The notes: generated from the letters alone by a model not told the origin. 64,000 nucleotides of DNA from Arthrinium phaeospermum (GCA_006503535.1 QYRS01000002.1:4836001-4900000), one strand, 5' to 3'; positions 11,030 to 21,659 are shown, counted from the stretch's first letter. Numbers and translations: made by a program.

Positions 11030-12020
11030 AACTGAAGGGGGAGTTGACGGGGAGCATAGGGTGAGGTTCCAAAGAGTACGCTTTCTTCGGCATGCAGCTT
11101 TTGGGCGAGAGGCGGCGGGGAAGGTCTCGTAAGCTGCTGTTAGTCCGACCAGTTCGATAATGACAGTGCTTCCCATGCTCTCTTTTGTTCCCCTGATTAT
11201 AAGTATCAATATCCCCAGAGAGTGGTGGTGTCCCAATTCGGAGTTCCTGGTACAACTGCTTGGACTGCGAGCGCTGTACTCGGAACTCCGAGTACAGAGG
11301 TATTTAGGTTTCGGAGTTCGGGGTTCTTGGTGTTAAGACTTCGGATTTCGGGGTACAGGTTCTTTGAGTCTAAGCAAGTATTATTATGCCTAATGACCCT
11401 CGGTACTCTACTTACACTAAGGTAACCAACCAACCATCCTATGCTCTCATTTATTTGCGGTAGCCCTCCTGGTTCCTCTTATATTAGTTTCGTTGACCCT
11501 TTTCCTCCATTGCACGTCGCTATGCATCAGTGAGCAACTTCATTCTCGTTAAAGCGAGAATACAGATTTGTCTCCGGTATGCTTGTTATCAATAGTGCTT
11601 TGCTCAACTTGCGCAATCATTCCTCTCTGGCCAAGGTGGACTGTAGGCGTAGTGAGAGGGCTTCGAGGTGTTCATTGTCCCCTCTATATATCTGGTGCTC
11701 CACCACACGGCGATACCTTCTTGTATCTTTTGATGGGCCATTGACTCTGTTCATGACAGGAGCTGTAACACCAAGCCCGGTCAGGTTGTTCCTGGTATAA
11801 AGTTACTTCTTCCTTATGTGTAGATAGGTAAGTGTGTGGTTGGGTTCGTAGTATGTCTTGAGTGGCAAGTCCAAATCGATCTGGTCCCTCCTCCTCCTCC
11901 TTTTCCTTTCTTGTCCTCAAAGTAAAGCTGACCCAAATTCTCAGTCGAGCCACATAATGGATTCCAAGAAGTTCTGACCGTCCTTTGAAATGCCCTAGAA
12001 CCAAGTAAGAACGTTCTTGA
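11030..12020. other. Intergenic with short motif-rich stretch
   Basis: No gene supported. Between about 11230 and 11370 the string TTCGGAGTTCC and variants (TTCGGGGTTCTT, TTCGGATTTCGGGG) recur several times, and a strong hairpin lies at 11274-11297. The rest probably holds the 3' ends of the P450 and of the membrane-protein gene. Confidence 0.5.
11274..11297. terminator. Perfect 10-bp inverted repeat with 4-nt loop
   Basis: CTGTACTCGG and CCGAGTACAG flank the loop AACT, a perfect stem about 245 bp after the P450 stop. It sits among degenerate TTCGGAGTTCC repeats. It could form an RNA hairpin in the 3' region. Typing it as a terminator is only a convenience; fungal polymerase II termination does not rely on such stems. 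Confidence 0.35.
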
Positions 12021-13129
12021 TCAAGTAGGTAGTTCCGTCCGTTGGTTGTAGTCGACTTCCATCTCATGCCGTCCGGGAACCGTGTGGCCTGGCGTCGGGT
12101 GTGTGGTGTAGTTATGCGCACTGGCCTCCACGGCTGCTCTTTTCTCTGCCTCGCCTTGCATCTCGCTCGGGGTGTCTCGAGTGACTGGAGGAGGCGCGTC
12201 GGTCATCGGCGCAGTGGTAGCGGTCTCGGGTTTCTCCTGTGCACGCTGTCTTCGCCGCCGGAGTATCCAGAACGCCAGCGCGGCCACCACGAGAGCCACG
12301 CCCAGCGCGACGCCCACGCCTATCCCCGCCGCTGCTCCTGCGGACAGGCCGCCGCCCGACGACGACGATGATGACGACGCTGTTGGTGTTGAAGTTGGGG
12401 CGTCCGTAATGGCCTATCATCCACGGTCAATACTCGTGCTTGGTTACTTGCAAGAGATCTGGCTTTCCATCATGGGTGCGAGGTGGATGGCGATTCAGTA
12501 TATGGAGTGGATGAGTGCAGTGATACGTACCGGGGTTTGGTAAACGACAGCAAGGGCGTGGAGGTGCAAGTACGCCTTTTGAGTCACCGTCAAACTTGAA
12601 GTGCCGTCCCCTTGCGCATTCATGTTTACGATTGTAACCACCTGGGTTCCCGTAGTATTACCGAATGCCATTTGGCATCGAAACCACTCCATATGCTCTG
12701 TGGTTCCGGGACGCTCGTTACAAGTGAATGACCGGGCGCTGTGGGTACCCGGAATGCCGTTAGAGATCAAAAGGAGCAGGCAGCGTGGCCATCGAGCGCC
12801 TGTAGTACAGCCAACCGACACGGAAGAAAACATGTCACTTACGTTGGACAGCACGTCACTACCCCGGCGCCTGTTGTTTCCGGGCAGCCTGGCGTGTAAT
12901 TCGGGGGGCATGCCGTGCCTGCGTATGTTCTTGTCGGGTCCCAGCTCAGGGGGAGGCAGCTGGGGATTTGCGAGGGACCCCCAAGAACGGTGCGCACATC
13001 GTACGGCACGCCCCAGGACCAAATCCAGTAGTCGGACGTCTGCAAACAGGCGGCATCGAACGGGTGGAGCGAATATGATGATAACGTCGGTGCCGCGGTC
13101 GTAGTCATGGTCCCGGACAACGACGCCAT
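12021..13129 (-). CDS. Single-pass membrane protein with Cys-rich ectodomain
   Basis: Exons 13129-12843, 12738-12531 and 12413-12021 give 295 residues. The ectodomain has paired cysteines, including TACPPNYTPGC, VTCCPT and FTCNERPG, in the order seen in a broad fungal family of uncharacterised membrane proteins. A Ser-rich linker leads to one transmembrane helix (GVGVALGVALVVAALAFWIL), a stop-transfer RRRRQR and a hydrophilic tail rich in Thr/Pro/Glu. The architecture recalls WSC/SKG6-type wall or surface sensors, but no WSC domain is visible. No cleavable signal peptide is obvious at the chosen start, so an upstream exon may be missing, or the single helix may serve as the anchor. The middle intron was placed to keep phase and to use the CTAAC branch site. 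Confidence 0.75.
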
Positions 13130-14014
13130 GATTAGCTTTCCACTTCTCTTCTATGGCGGAATATACTGCACGAAAAAGGGTTGCGTATTTGGTAAACTGG
13201 GAGCAGAAACTGGGAAAGAGGAATTCAGCCAGGGCCAATAATACAGGAAGGCGTTTAGTGACTTATTGGATAATACGTGTAACATAAGCACGTAAGCACT
13301 TCTCATGCGCCAAGGGACACTGCCAGGCTCGGCGTTCGGCTTTACGAGATGTATACTGGAAATAGCATTGAGTATCCTGGCTTTGGCAGATTCCTTCAAT
13401 GGGAGAATCACCCTGTGGTCCGCCTAGTACAATTCGAAAAAGTAAGCATGTACGTAATTTCTTTCTGCTAGCCCCAAGCATGTCAGCAAATGCAATCAGG
13501 CCAATCAGGGTCTGCCTGTGGACATCCCAAGGGATATGTCGGCACACAGCCCCGATAGAAACTCTGTACCACCAAATACTGCCACATGACGGAGCATCCG
13601 CCACACCACCAGGGCCTGCAGCGCACTGCCAAGACTGCACCTGTGCGACGCGAACGCGAGTCGTTATATCAGTACTATACCTACGCTTTAGCGTTGCAGC
13701 GAATAACACCGTGCTATACGCCTCAACATTGTGGAGGATAGCAAACTGTTTGAATTGGCAGATATCTCGTTGACATGGTAAAATGGTACGTTATGTACTG
13801 GCCTTAGTGGCGCAACATGTCTCGGCCTCATGTCGTATCTCGACGTTGTGTAACAGCATTGGTGGTAATTGCATACGTGGAAGCGCGTATTCGGGCAAAC
13901 ACCGCCGTCAGCATGATGCACTGAAAAATATCTCGGTTTAATCATTGGCTGTGACAGATATGTCTATATATCTGTGACTCTATTCGCTCTCAGCCCCCTA
14001 CTCGACCAGGTAAG
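13130..14014. other. Intergenic, 885 bp
   Basis: I see no supported gene. Minus-strand frames across 13151-13709 have no domain or plausible codon bias. The interval contains the upstream region of the membrane-protein gene and the 3' flank of BioDA. TATATATC-type AT-rich blocks occur around 13962. Confidence 0.5.
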
Positions 14015-16802
14015 TCAAGACAAATGCCGCCTCAGCAACTCCTCCATCTCCCCCACCACCTCCGGCCCCGTCGTCTGGCTGCCCATGAGATACAATACAT
14101 TGCCCAAGACCCGGCTGTGCACGTTCCACGGGTTCTCCGCCGGCCCCCGGTTCGTGGCCCGCAGCGCATCGCGCAGCGCGACGGCGGCCGTGCTGGTGTA
14201 GCCCGCCCCGTCCGGCGACGCGAGGTGGATGGCCAGGACGCTGCCGAGCGCCCAGACGCCGTCCACGGACGGGTGGCGCGACAGCCAGTCCACCGTCTGC
14301 GGGGACCAGATGGACCAACAGCCACGCTCGGAGTCCGTAGCCGCAGCATCACCTTGTTTCACACTGTTACCATTACCATCACCAGTCCCACTGGCCCAAC
14401 CGCTCTGGAACGGAGCCCAGCGCCCGCTCGACTCCATATCCTGCATCTGCCGCAGGGACTCCAGCGCGACCTGGCAGCCGACCGGGTGTGCCGTGTAGCT
14501 GTGCCCGTGCAGCAGGGCGTCGGTCTTGTCGTCGCTGGCAAAGGTCTGAAACACGCTCTCGGACGCCAGCGTGGCGCAGAGCGGCACGAGGCCACCGGTG
14601 AGCAGCTTGGCGTGGACCGAGACGTCGGCGCCGAGGCCCAGGAAGGACGAGGCCGTGAACCGGCCCAGGCGGTACAGGCCGGTGAAGACCTCGTCGAAGA
14701 TGACGGGGAGGCCCGTCCAGTCGTCGGTTTCAGTGTTGGTGTCGCTGGTTGGGTGGCGGCTGGCGATGTCGGGGCTGAAGAGGTGCTGGGATCGGCGGAC
14801 TACGTTTACTAGGGCTCGTTGGAAAAGGGGGTCTCTGTTGATATTGTCAGCCATTGGGAATCAGAAGAAGAAGGAGAAGGAGAAGGTCATTAGTCACTTA
14901 CACGAGCACCATGCCGCCCGCGCCCAGGACCACAGGCTCCATCATCAGCGCCCCAAACTTCCTCCCCTTATCGAGATGATGCCTCAGCACCCTCTCCACA
15001 TGCGCCTCATAGAGCAAATGCTCCCCCCTCCCCTCCCTCGCGCGGAAGTCGAACACATCCGTCAACGAGTCGGCCCCAATGCCACTCTCGCCACCACCAA
15101 ACTCATCCGGGATATCAACACACCATTGCCCTTCGCGGCAAATGACGCGCGGCGGCCGGAACCAGACCCCCTTCCCCTCGTACCACTCGACCTTCTCGTT
15201 GTACGCGCTCGGGTCCGCGCAGTCCATGGCCCCGATCGTGTCGCCGTGGTACGCCCCCTCGAGCCCGACGACGCCCAGCTTCGAGTCGACGGCCCAGCCG
15301 TACCGGTTGCGCGCCGCCCGCAGCGCCATCTTGAGCGCCGACTCGACGCCCGTGCTGCCGTCGTCTGAGTAGAAGACGCGGCTCAGTCGACTACTACTGC
15401 GGCTGTTTTCGTTTTCGGTCTTGTTGGTGTTATCGCGGCCACGGATTCCTTGCAGAAGCGTCTCGGCCAGGGCCAGGGCAGGCTCGTGGATGGCTTCCGC
15501 AAACATAACGTGGCCGTACCGGCCGGACGCGTACGCGGCGGCGAGGGTGAGGGACGAGTTGGCGTGGCCGAGGCCTTGGGTCCACCAGGAGGCGGAGCCG
15601 TCGAAGGAGGCTTGCAGGAGCGGCTCCTTCTTTTGAGACGATGACGGCTCGTTGTGCTCTGCTGAGGAATTTTCCTTTTCCGGCGGGGTAGGCAGTCTCA
15701 GCGTCTGGAAGAAGTCGCCATGGGCACTGTCGATGGCGGTGATCTTGTCTGGCGTTAGGAGCTTTTGCTGCGTGAAGGGCCACCAGATCCTCTGATGACC
15801 TTGGGATGCCAAAGACTCAAGCCGGGTCACGCGGCTAGAGTGTCGCGCTTCTAGATGGCTCAGCAAATCCCGGACCGCATCGGAACGGCTGGTCTCGTCG
15901 TAGTACCGCCGCATGTTCTCCGCGTCCTCCACCCCGCTCCCGTGGGACTCGTTCTTCGGCGGAGGGGCAGGTACCGAGACCACCGACACCCCATGGTGCC
16001 TGTCGGAGAAGTAAGACCGCAGGTAGTCGGCGTTACCGTACTGATCGTCCTCGAACAGCAAGACGGCCTCGACGTCGTAGCCCCGCAGCGTGAGGGCCTC
16101 GAACGCCGAAATCGTGGTGGAGATGCCGCCCAGCTTGGCATCGCCAACCAGTACAACCGGGCAGCGCAGGGGCCGGTACAGCTCGGCTTGGGATGTCCCG
16201 GAGGGGCCGGGCGAGTGCACGCCACCTGCCGTCTCGATGAAGAACCAGCCATCGGGTGAGTTGCTACCAGATCCCGCCGCTTTGGTCAGGTGAGAGTATA
16301 TCGAGGATAGGAGATCCGCATCCTTGGGTATCGTCTTTGTGCTCTGTCAGCAATGTCATGCGGGAGACAGGAGGTGCTCTAGGGGTCTTCTCACCTTGCC
16401 CACAGCCGCGGCATGCGGGCTTATGGCCAGGTCATATTGGTGCAATGTCGCACACGACACACCTCGCGCGTATTTTGTGATGTGGCTGCAGGTTACATTT
16501 GGTTACCAATGGGATCCCCTTACCCCACAATGCATATAATATTCCCAATACTCCTAGGATACCGTCAGTACTGAGTTCCTTCAGTTATTGTGAACCTCGA
16601 GGGAACACCCACACTGTTCATCGGCTTCATGACCTGGCCCGGTCGATACCGGCTTCAAGTATCCCGTCAGCTCATCACTGTAGAGTCTCCGTGCAGCCTT
16701 GCACAGCGCCGTTGTGATGACTGTCTTGCCGACGTCGGTGTTGGCGCCATAGACCTGATACACCCGCAGATTGCGCCAGAGCAGGGAGCCAAAACGTGTC
16801 AT
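14015..16802 (-). CDS. bioDA: Bifunctional dethiobiotin synthetase / DAPA aminotransferase
   Basis: Exons 16802-16615, 16485-16395, 16334-14902 and 14834-14015 give 843 residues. Residues 1 to about 260 are dethiobiotin synthetase: the P-loop GANTDVGKT, LKPVSTG, HQYDLAISPHAAA and FIETAGGVHSPGPSG. The rest is a class III PLP aminotransferase that converts KAPA to DAPA: WWPFTQQ, SWWTQGLGH, FYSDDGSTGVESALKMA, GAYHGDTIGAMD, VIFDEVFTGLYRLGR and the Schiff-base lysine in AKLLTGGLVPLCA. Fusions of this kind are known as BIO3-BIO1 in plants and as BiA-type proteins in filamentous fungi. The first residues (MTRFGSLLWRNLR) are basic and could be a mitochondrial presequence. It is divergent from BioF (650-bp gap), so the two are probably co-regulated. 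Confidence 0.95.
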
Positions 16803-17452
16803 AGTATATCGCAGCTACGGCATACCGCACTTCGGTGGTGGTGGTGGTGGTGATGTTGTTGTTCCAAAAACGATTTGTGTGGGTGTTTGAGGGGGGTATG
16901 GAGGGCGCGCGGCTTTTCTGCGTGCCCGGCTTAACTGACGGCGTTACATTTACCGGAGGCTGATTGAACCAATCTCGCTCGGCCTCTAATGATGCAATCC
17001 GCGGGGCTTGCAGATCTATGTACATACATCTGGCTTGTCGTTACATAAGGGACCATCTTTAGGGGAACACGGCCGATAAACATGCAGGAGAATACAGTAG
17101 TAAATGCACAATCAGGGCCGTCCAGCAGCCTAGATTACTTCGGCTGGTTAGGCGACAGCCTCTGAATGGCCGAATCAGATGCAGCTGAAAGTGTTCGTCG
17201 CCCAACAGACCCCACTGATCTGCCGACCGGTGTGGGCATCTCCGCCGCGATTCCCCACCAATGAAGGGGTTTGACGATAGCCGATGGCCGGAGATGATTG
17301 CTCCACGGCTTGTTGCGGTATAAACATTTCGGGCCTGTCAATAATTGTTGTCATCATGTCACGCATGCAGATTGTCTCGAGTAAAGGAAAAGGAGAAGAC
17401 GGGAAGAGCTTGAAGCCTTGTAGACGACGCGCGTGCGACAGCAGCGTGCAAA
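16803..17452. promoter_or_regulatory. Divergent promoter of the biotin gene pair
   Basis: The 650 bp separate the start codons of BioDA and BioF. A short GGT/GTT microsatellite (about 16833-16862) lies within 60 bp of the BioDA start. No known operator was recognised. Shared control of both genes is inferred from the arrangement only. Confidence 0.5.
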
Positions 17453-19072
17453 ATGGGCCTGGAGGCAACGTTTGAGGCGTTGCTGGCAAGGCGCAAGGAG
17501 GCCGGGCGACTGAGGCAGCTGACCCTCAATCCTGCCGGCGCGGTAGACTTTTCTTCCAACGACTACCTCTCCTTCGCCGAGGACGCCAAGATCCAGCAGG
17601 CCGTGCTAGCCAGACTCGAGCGCAGGTTCGCCAACACCACCACTGCAGCCAGAACAACAGCAGCAACACGAGAGCCGACGACGACCTCAAGCACATCGAG
17701 TCAGGACCAGGGCCAGGACCGCCGGCGGCGCATACTGGGATCCGCAGGCTCGCGCCTCCTGGACGGGAACTCGCCGCTCGCCGAGGGCTTGGAGGCCAAG
17801 ATCGCCGCCTTCCACGGCGCGCCGGCGGCGCTGCTCTTCAACTCGGCCTACGACGCCAACGTGGGGTTGCTGAGCTGCGCCCCGCAGCCCGGCGACGTGG
17901 TCCTCTACGACGAGGCCATCCACGCCAGCGTCCACGACGGCATGCGATTGAGCCATGCGAGCAAGTGCATCCCGTTCTCGCACGCGTCGGTGGTCGTGGG
18001 GGGAGAAGGGGTCGGCTTGGAGGGGGTAAGCAACAGCAGCAGCAACACTGCATCTTCAACGCCAGGGGCGGCTCAAGGTATCGGTGCAGTCTTGGAGAGA
18101 ATTACGGCGACGGGGTATCCGAATGCAGAGAGGATACGGGATGGCGGCTCCAACGTCTTCATATGCGTGGAGGGCATATACAGCATGGACGGAAGCGTTC
18201 TGAGCGCCGTGGATCTTGTCAATACCGTAAAGAAACACCTCCCTTGCGGAAACGGTCACATCATCATCGACGAGGCGCACTCGACCGGCGTGTTGGGGCC
18301 CAGGGGTCGCGGATTGGTCTGCCAACACGGGCTGGAGAAGGAGATCTGGGCTCGAGTCCACGGGTTTGGCAAAGCCATGGGCTGCGCGGGAGGTACGTGA
18401 GAAGAAGAACCCCAGACCCCCAGTTGAAGGAGTTCTGGAGAAAGAGAGAGGGAGAGATAGACAGCTCGCAGCTAACATGGATCTGATCTAGGCGTGGTCC
18501 TCTGCTCCCCTACCACCAGAGCGTACCTGATCAACTACGCCCGGACCTTCATCTACACGACCTCGATGACGCTCACTTCTCTCATCTGCATCGACACCGC
18601 CTACGACTACCTTACCGCTGGACATGCCGACGAAGCCCACCGGCATTTGCTCCAGCTGACCGACTTTGCCTACGAACTTCTTCGCGACATCTGCCGCCGC
18701 CACGCCTCCTCCCACGACTCGTCATCTTCCTCGGGTCTAGTTCACGTCAGCACCGAGAAGCCTGTGTCGGGATCGCCCATCCTGCCCATTTACACGAACA
18801 AGCCCCGCAACCTGGCGACGTTCTGCCAGAGCAAGGGGTACATGGTGCGGCCGATCGTGGCGCCCACCGTCCCGGTCGGGACCGAGCGGGTGCGCTTATG
18901 TCTCCATGCCAAGAACACCTTTGAGCAGGTTCGGGGGCTTGGAGATGTGATACGGCAGTGGATTCAGGACCAAAACTCGGATGCTGCTACCACAGAAGGC
19001 CGAGCAGCGCTTGGAAGAGAACTGGCAGTGTCTGCGAACGGCGTCGCGCGAGTGGGCAAGCCTCGGCTGTAG
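17453..19072 (+). CDS. bioF: 8-amino-7-oxononanoate (KAPA) synthase
   Basis: Exons 17453-18392 and 18492-19072 give 506 residues. It is a PLP-dependent alpha-oxoamine synthase that condenses pimeloyl-CoA with alanine, the first committed ring-building step of biotin synthesis. Seen motifs are FSSNDYLSF, GSAGSRLLDGNSPLAEGLE, YDEAIHASVHDGMRLS, IIDEAHSTGVLGPRGRG and the PLP lysine in HGFGKAMGCAGG. It is longer than bacterial BioF (about 385 residues) because of a Thr/Ser/Gln-rich insert near residues 62-93 and a Ser-rich insert near 190-205. The C-terminus ends in P-R-L, a PTS1-like tripeptide; fungal BioF proteins are reported to be peroxisomal, so that location is inferred here too. Its partner BioDA is divergent. 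Confidence 0.94.
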
Positions 19073-19229
19073 TAATAGGATTAGAATGCTAGCATTAGAT
19101 CCTCCGCCCCTTTCACGGTTTCCATTCTGCTATGTACGGATCCTGCCAACTACCTAGTTCGTGAACCGTCCTTGCTTCTATCAAAACCACACAAGTCAGT
19201 TTCAAGCCCAAAGGAACACGAGAACAGCA

Positions 19230-19859
19230 TCATGCACATACCATATCATACCCCGCATTGACCCAATGCTCCTTGGAAGGAACCAAGCTGACAAACGTGT
19301 CCACCAACGCCCTCGTCGCATTCGGCACCTCGTCGGCGGTGGGGTAGACCCCATTGCGATGACACCAGTCGAGCAGGAACACAATATCCATAGCGTCCGA
19401 CTGCATGCGCTCCTGGTTCGGCCGCTCCTGGACAGAGCCGCACTTCGCATTGAGCAGCAGCGCCGGCTTCAGCACGCGGACCCGACCGTCACCAACGCAA
19501 ATCGTCGGCGTCGCCTCGCTGAAGTCCTCGCGGAACATGCCCGGCGGCGCGAGCAGCTCCACGCGCACCCCCCGGCCGGGCTCGCCGCTCTTGAAGTAGG
19601 TGTGCAGCGTCTTGGGCGCGATATCGAAGGACGCCGGGTGCTCTCTCAGCAGGGACCGCGCCTCGGAGGTGCGGCCCTTGGGGACCACGATCTCGATGTC
19701 CTCCTCGGTCACGCGCTGAGACCCCAGCACGGCGCAGGCGCCGTCGCCGACGATGGCGTACGGAACCTTGCCGTCTATGGCGGCGGCGACGGCCGCAGCG
19801 GCGTCTATGAGTTGCTGTCTGGATGGCATTGGTGCTGGGTGCGTTCCCTGTTCAGACAT
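19230..19859 (-). CDS. Nucleotidyltransferase-fold-like protein
   Basis: A single frame of 209 residues. The segment AIVGDGACAVLGSQRV...DIEIVVPKG fits the hG-x-A...D-h-E-h core of the nucleotidyltransferase superfamily (MNT/AbiEii-like relatives), and the acidic pair D-I-E is kept. The rest, with RVELLAPPGMF, PALLLNAKC and SDAMDIVFLLDWC, matches the second half of this fold in fungal proteins of unknown role. The C-terminus may be spliced: a GTATGT donor after GYDM and an acceptor near 19182 would replace the last residues with a short alternative tail. It lies just downstream of BioF in convergent orientation. Function is unknown; a role in biotin metabolism is not supported by sequence. Confidence 0.7.
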   Translation of the reverse strand: MSEQGTHPAPMPSRQQLIDAAAAVAAAIDGKVPYAIVGDGACAVLGSQRVTEEDIEIVVPKGRTSEARSLLREHPASFDIAPKTLHTYFKSGEPGRGVRVELLAPPGMFREDFSEATPTICVGDGRVRVLKPALLLNAKCGSVQERPNQERMQSDAMDIVFLLDWCHRNGVYPTADEVPNATRALVDTFVSLVPSKEHWVNAGYDMVCA

Positions 19860-20300
19860 GGCGGTGGTTGAGGTGAGGATATGGAATGTTTTGTGGATAG
19901 CCCCTGGTGACTCGAAATCGGGTAGTTATATCTTAAATCAATCACAGTTTCAAGGCGATTGGTTCAAGATCGTCTTATATGTTTTTCTTTGTGTAAAAAG
20001 CCCATGGTTGCCCGACTAGGCAACAAGTTAGAAGGTAGTCCACAGAGTGGGACCGCTGTGCCGCGTAGGCAAGGCGCAGGCGTGTCGTCGCCTCTTCCAA
20101 TTATTTCACCTGTGCCGTATCATCAAGTTCTCGAGAGGGACCGACTTGTGGGGCAAGAATTAATATTATGTATTTTGAGTATCCGTATTGACCAAGAAGT
20201 CCCGTCTGGATTTCCGCAGTTTCATCCCTGCTATGTGATGTTCCACTGGCACCCTTCCCATCCATTTCCTTCATTCCGACCTCCCTGCTATGTGATATGT
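19860..20300. repeat. Intergenic with a 57-bp direct repeat
   Basis: GCTATGTGATGTTCC...CATTTCCTTC at about 20230-20279 recurs as GCTATGTGATATGTTC...CATTTCCTTC at 20287-20336, an offset of 57 bp. The second copy overlaps the 3' end of the next gene (stop at 20301), so its last codons (EMNEKGAN) have a duplicated, diverged copy just beyond the stop (EMDGKGAS). Slippage or unequal exchange is the simplest source. Confidence 0.65.
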
Positions 20301-20996
20301 TCAATTGGCCCCCTTCTCATTCATTTCCTTCTTCAACTCCTCTCTGTCCAGGCGGTGTTGAGTGAGACGTTGAGCAAGCACGGCAACATCAAGGTCCATC
20401 ATCCCGCCCAGTGCTTCCTCGTGAAAACGCCGATTGAGAGGATTCAGCTTCTCCGCGAACCCAGGTTCTCTCGTCCCCTCAATCGCCGAGTACAGGTCTT
20501 TCACGTAGAGCTTCAAGACCTTATGCATGTCTGTGCTGTAGGGTGTGTACAGGAGGCCCATGATGACGGAATCGGTCAACGTGGCGAGCGGTGGGATGAA
20601 GCCGTCTTGAGCGAGGACCTCAAGTGGAACTTGCCAATACTCGGCCGCCTGAAGCAGGAGTTTCGGCTGTGGGGTGACCATATTCCCAAACGGAACTTCC
20701 GGAGGCCGCATACGGCGCTCGCGGTTCTTGAACATGCTCGACCACAAGGTTCCATCTTCGGTTAGGTCGTTGCGTAGGTCGTAGTGGAGTGTCTCTACCG
20801 GTTTCCATCCTCGTTGCAACATGACTTTGGCCGCTTCATATGTGGATGGTACCAGAAGATGGAGGGCGCGCAGCTTGCCCATCGTGCCATCATAGTAACC
20901 CAGCGCGTCCTTACCCCAAACGACACAGGGTATGCTGTTTTGTTGGAGTATGCGACAGGCGTCATATCTCGAGTCGTCATGCGTATATAACACCAT
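20301..20996 (-). CDS. Fungal nucleotidyltransferase-like protein, likely inactive
   Basis: The single-exon model starts at 20996 (MVLYTHDDSRYD) and has 231 residues. The open frame runs further up to 21281, but that part is translated minisatellite, so I reject the longer start. The order ILQQNSIPCVVWGKDALGYY...LHLLVP...AAKVMLQRGWKPV follows the same core as its neighbour at 19230. The acidic D-h-D/E is replaced by R-A-L-H, so catalysis by the classical mechanism seems lost. The C-terminal part has a helical region with DLYSAIEG and a charged tail. This family is widespread in filamentous fungi and often multicopy; its role is unknown. Confidence 0.65.
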   Translation of the reverse strand: MVLYTHDDSRYDACRILQQNSIPCVVWGKDALGYYDGTMGKLRALHLLVPSTYEAAKVMLQRGWKPVETLHYDLRNDLTEDGTLWSSMFKNRERRMRPPEVPFGNMVTPQPKLLLQAAEYWQVPLEVLAQDGFIPPLATLTDSVIMGLLYTPYSTDMHKVLKLYVKDLYSAIEGTREPGFAEKLNPLNRRFHEEALGGMMDLDVAVLAQRLTQHRLDREELKKEMNEKGAN

Positions 20997-21659
20997 GTTG
21001 CTCGGATGAGAGGAGTTTGCCGGCCTCTGTAAGGTAGATAGATGTTCTTCGAGATGGATGTTGGAAGTGTAACGAGACGGATGTTGAAAGTGTAACGAAA
21101 CGAATGTTGGAAGTGTAACGAAACGGATGATGGAAGTGTAACGAGATGGATGTTGGAAGTGTAACGAAACGGATGTTGGAAGTGTAACGAGATGGATGAT
21201 GGAAGTGTAATGACGAGACCGAAATCCTTGGACGCCTGTTTTCTCGAAATAGCAGTCGCCATTTGGGTTTCTTCCACTCATGACGTTGTGGTAAACAAAT
21301 ATCGGGCGATTGGATCGAAAGCTGGAAGGATCGAGGCGATTTTGGATTGTCGAAGCCGATTTTGGTATCAGACTTGAGAAGGTGCGTTAGCCAAGCCCAA
21401 CATTGGCAGTGACCAACGATGTAGTAGGTGAATGCGATTACATTTTAAATATGATGTCTAGATCAATCAAATAAACTCCTACACAGATAATTCTCTGTGT
21501 GAACGCCAATCCGATCTATGACCGTATCCCCCACCTAAAAAGTAAATACCCATATAGCCGACCTTTTCTAGAACTGGAAATTAAACAAGAAGTATATGCG
21601 GCTTGCGTCGCAAGAACATATCCAAGCGATTTCGAGACTGACCCAATATGTTCGATTCA
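20997..21659. other. Intergenic with minisatellite
   Basis: Holds the 23-bp minisatellite at 21056-21220 and otherwise AT-rich sequence, including the 3' flank of the GH128 gene. No gene is supported. Confidence 0.5.
21056..21220. repeat. 23-bp minisatellite, about seven copies
   Basis: The unit is GGATGTTGGAAGTGTAACGA plus three bases (GAC, AAC or GAT), repeated about seven times. Variants include GGATGATGG and GAATGTTGG; the last unit has an insertion. It ends only about 60 bp upstream of the start codon at 20996, inside the 5' region of that gene. Because 23 is not a multiple of 3, no unit keeps a constant frame, yet the minus strand stays open through all copies. Confidence 0.92.

Noticed and set aside
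13263..13709. Minus-strand frame of 148 residues
   Set aside because: No codon bias, domain or splice-joined continuation; treated as chance.
14024..14812. Plus-strand frame of 262 residues opposite BioDA
   Set aside because: Shadow of the aminotransferase exon on the other strand; composition reflects GC-rich antisense.
20997..21281. Upstream extension of the protein starting at 20996
   Set aside because: The added 95 residues are mostly translated minisatellite with repeating H-F-Q-H-P-S-R-Y-T-S motifs; the downstream methionine starts the conserved part.
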